This document shows, in pieces, positions 61,839 to 64,000 of a stretch of 64,000 bases of DNA. The stretch covers positions 1 through 64,000 of the forward strand of contig CALMSR010000051.1 in the NCBI GenBank assembly GCA_937872465.1, written 5' to 3'. How positions within the stretch are numbered: the first letter of the stretch is position 1; every line of letters starts with the position of its first letter. The stretch is from an uncultured Paracoccaceae bacterium. GTDB lineage: Bacteria; Pseudomonadota; Alphaproteobacteria; Rhodobacterales; Rhodobacteraceae. Made by a program: the position numbers and the translations under genes. The notes beneath the pieces are model-generated. The model was not told the DNA's origin and searched no databases. It was given only the letters and a program-made list of their open reading frames with translations.

Positions 61839-63596
61839 ATGATGCAGCCGGACAACACCCTGGGGCCGAGGAGAAATCCCGCGCGCGCATGGATGCGCGC
61901 GGCCGTGCTGGCATCGCTCGCGCTGATGGCGCTGGTGATCTGGGCGAGCCAGATCTATCTCACCCGCACCTTCAGCGAGGAGCAGAAGGCCGATTCCGTG
62001 CGCCGCGCCACGCTCTATGCCGGCGCGATCCAGAGCGCGATGCAGCGCCACGCCGTGGTGCCGCTCCTGCTGGCGCGCGACCCGATCCTGATGCAGGCGC
62101 TGCGCACCGGCCGCTACGAGGGGGCGGAGGAGCGGCTGGCGAGCTTCCGCGAGGAGATCGGCGCCGGCTCGATCTTCCTGCTCGATCCGGTCGGGCGGAT
62201 CGTGGCGGCGAGCGACGAGCGCCCGCGCGAGCAATACGACGGCGACAAGGCCTATTTCACCAAGGCCATGGCCTCGACCGGCACCGAATTCTCGATGATC
62301 GAGAACGAGGACGGTGCCTTCAGCTTCCACTATGCCCGGCAGGTCTTGGTCGAGGATCAGGTGCTGGGCGTCGTCGTGGTCACCGTCGATCTCGGGGCGC
62401 ATGAGGAGGGCTGGCGGCGCACCGGCATCAAGATCGCCGTGACCGATTCCGAGGGCGACATCCTGCTCGCCTCGGAGCCGGCCTGGCGCAGCAATTCGCT
62501 CTCCAGCGTCCTCGCCCCGGGCTCGGAGGCCTCGCTGGTGCGCAATGCGCTCCGGAGCGCGCAGAACACCATCGGCGAGGTTCCCTATACCTATATCGGC
62601 GACACGCCCTATCTGCTGGCCGAGGTGCCGGTGGGGTTCCGCAACTGGCGCCTGACCTTCTTCTCGACGCTCGAAGGCGTGCGGGCGCGGGTCAACGGCG
62701 GGCTGGCCATGATCGTGATGGTGATGGCCCTTCTGCTGGCGCTCGCCCTCTACATGCTCTCGCAGCGGACGCGGGCGGAGAGCCGGCGCCTGCAGAAGGA
62801 ATCGACCGAGCTGCGCGCGCTCAATCGGCGGCTCTCGGACGAGATCGCGGCGCGCAAGCGGCTGGAGAAGAACCTCAAGGAAGCCGAGCAGAGCCTCGAG
62901 CAGGCGTCGAAGCTCGCCGCGCTCGGCCAGATGTCGGCGGCCGTGAGCCACGAGCTGAACCAGCCGCTGGCCGCGATGAAGACCTATCTCGCCGGGGCGC
63001 GGCTGCTCCTGCAGCGGCGCCGGCCCGACGAGGCGGTCAGCTCCTTCCAGCGCATCGACGATCTGATCAACCGGATGGGTGGGATCACCCGCCAGCTCAA
63101 GTCCTATGCGCACAAGGGCGAATTGTCGCTCGAGCCGATCGACCTGCGCGACAGCGTGCGGGCGGCGCTGTCCCTGATGGCGCCGCAGCTGACCAAGATG
63201 CCGGTCTCGATCTCGACCACCATGCCCTCGGGGCCGGTGATCGTGCGCGCCGATCCGATCCGCGCCGAGCAGATCATCGTGAACCTGCTGCGCAACGCGC
63301 TCGACGCGGTCAGCTCCCGCACCGACCGGCGCATCAAGATCCTGCTGGTTCAGGGCGAGATGGTGCTCCTGTCGGTGGAGGACAACGGCACCGGCATCAA
63401 GGACCCGGACAAGCTCTTCGAACCCTTCTATACAACCAAGAGGCCCGGCGAGGGTCTCGGGCTCGGTCTCGCGATCTCGGCGGGTCTGGCTGCGGAACTC
63501 GGCGGGCGGCTCGTGGCCCGCAACGCACCGGACGGAGGTGCGGTCTTCGAACTGCTCCTGCCGCGGGACACGGGACAGAGCCAGGCCGCGGAGTAG
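61839..63596 (+). CDS. dctB: C4-dicarboxylate sensor histidine kinase DctB
   Basis: The 585-residue membrane kinase has spans near residues 20-42 and 285-310 bracketing a periplasmic tandem-PAS sensor (IFLLDPVGRIVAASDERPREQYDGDKAYFTKAM). A coiled-coil linker leads to the H-box SAAVSHELNQPLAAMKTYLAGARLL. The ATPase region has NLLRNALDAVSS, DNGTGI and GEGLGLGLAISAGLA. It senses succinate, fumarate or malate and phosphorylates DctD. The ATG at 61839 lies just after the purQ terminator with no ribosome site; an ATG three bases later is equivalent. Its promoter must lie within purQ or be very short. Confidence 0.93.
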   Translation: MMQPDNTLGPRRNPARAWMRAAVLASLALMALVIWASQIYLTRTFSEEQKADSVRRATLYAGAIQSAMQRHAVVPLLLARDPILMQALRTGRYEGAEERLASFREEIGAGSIFLLDPVGRIVAASDERPREQYDGDKAYFTKAMASTGTEFSMIENEDGAFSFHYARQVLVEDQVLGVVVVTVDLGAHEEGWRRTGIKIAVTDSEGDILLASEPAWRSNSLSSVLAPGSEASLVRNALRSAQNTIGEVPYTYIGDTPYLLAEVPVGFRNWRLTFFSTLEGVRARVNGGLAMIVMVMALLLALALYMLSQRTRAESRRLQKESTELRALNRRLSDEIAARKRLEKNLKEAEQSLEQASKLAALGQMSAAVSHELNQPLAAMKTYLAGARLLLQRRRPDEAVSSFQRIDDLINRMGGITRQLKSYAHKGELSLEPIDLRDSVRAALSLMAPQLTKMPVSISTTMPSGPVIVRADPIRAEQIIVNLLRNALDAVSSRTDRRIKILLVQGEMVLLSVEDNGTGIKDPDKLFEPFYTTKRPGEGLGLGLAISAGLAAELGGRLVARNAPDGGAVFELLLPRDTGQSQAAE

Positions 63597-63599
63597 GAC

Positions 63600-64000
63600 A
63601 TGGACATCAAGCGATCGGTCGCGATCATCGACGACGAGGCGCATCTGCGCGAATCCGTCGCGCAATACCTGCAGCTCTACGGCTTCGACACCGCGACCTA
63701 TGACGCGGCCGAGCCGGCGCTCAAGCAGATCTCGCCCGATTTCGCGGGCATCGTCGTCACCGACATCCGGATGCCCGGCATGGACGGGATGGCGCTGCTG
63801 CGCAAGATGCAGTCGGTCGACCCCGGGTTGCCGGTGATCCTGATGACCGGCCACGGCGACGTGCCGATGGCGGTGGAGGCGATGCGGATCGGCGCCTTCG
63901 ACTTCGTGGAGAAGCCCTTCGAGCCCGAGCGGCTGCGCGATCTCTGCCAGCGCGCCACCGAGATCCGCGCGCGCACGCTGGAGACGCGGGCGCTGCGCCG
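63600..64000 (+). CDS. dctD: C4-dicarboxylate response regulator DctD, N-terminal part
   Basis: Only the first 133 codons are inside the window. The receiver domain is clear: VAIIDDEAHLRESVAQYL, phospho-Asp in IVVTDIRMPGMDGMALL, Thr in VILMTGHGDVPMAVEAM and Lys in DFVEKPFEPERL. The AAA+ and DNA-binding parts lie beyond the end. It starts 3 bp after the dctB stop. As a sigma-54 activator it would switch on dicarboxylate transport. Confidence 0.93.
   Translation, partial: MDIKRSVAIIDDEAHLRESVAQYLQLYGFDTATYDAAEPALKQISPDFAGIVVTDIRMPGMDGMALLRKMQSVDPGLPVILMTGHGDVPMAVEAMRIGAFDFVEKPFEPERLRDLCQRATEIRARTLETRALR

Overview
This window is a GC-rich chromosomal segment from an alphaproteobacterium, most likely a member of the Rhodobacterales. 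The evidence is gene content and order: a dusB(nifR3)-ntrB-ntrC-ntrY-ntrX-trkA-trkH-hfq-hflX block on the minus strand, a short HisG with HisZ, a cobalamin-dependent ribonucleotide reductase, an F1-ATPase zeta subunit (DUF1476), DUF1489 and DUF6314 proteins, an IspDF fusion, and a DctB/DctD pair. It is mostly ordinary core chromosome. No phage, insertion sequence or CRISPR array is visible.

Layout. 1-2.7 kb: end of hisZ, hisG, an AT-richer islet with an unrecognised gene, and a DUF1489/secreted-protein pair. 2.7-8.2 kb: nrdJ, a BigR/SqrR-type persulfide-sensing repressor and two unrecognised envelope proteins. 8.2-14.5 kb: two glycosyltransferases and an unknown protein, convergent on flagellar genes (FlgN-like, FlgJ-like; divergent fliK-flgD). 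14.5-14.85 kb: a non-coding stretch full of strong stem-loops. 14.85-18.4 kb: a J-domain/VWA pair, a GGDEF-EAL protein and tRNA-Gly. 18.6-27.3 kb: gabT, a four-gene minus-strand operon (nitrilase, PLP decarboxylase, ATP-grasp ligase, C45 Ntn-hydrolase) and a divergent NAD epimerase. 27.4-30.5 kb: type I secretion ABC and HlyD genes. 30.8-36.8 kb: a peptide/nickel-type ABC importer. 37-49.8 kb: miaA, then the hflX-to-dusB block. 49.9-54.6 kb: ispDF-pgpA-pncC, ratA, hpt, bioY, ytoQ. 54.6-61.8 kb: DUF6314, purB, a PQQ-enzyme/RTX fusion, the ATPase zeta subunit and purC-purS-ADH-purQ. 61.8-64 kb: dctB and the start of dctD.

How they work together. The ntr block handles nitrogen sensing (NtrBC) and a second two-component pair (NtrYX), with potassium uptake (TrkAH) and RNA regulation (Hfq, HflX) beside it. 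The pur genes form a split de novo purine operon. The T1SS exporter could secrete the RTX protein about 28 kb away, but that is inference. The least explained metabolic unit is the four-gene decarboxylase/ATP-grasp/Ntn-hydrolase/nitrilase operon, which looks like a pathway that makes or trims an amide of a decarboxylated basic amino acid.

The most unusual non-coding signal is a three-copy repeat. Two conserved boxes, GTCCCCATGGGGACA and ATAAAAGTGTTAACGC, are separated by exactly 25 variable bases. Each copy sits 13-39 nt after a stop codon and reads in the same direction as the gene it follows.
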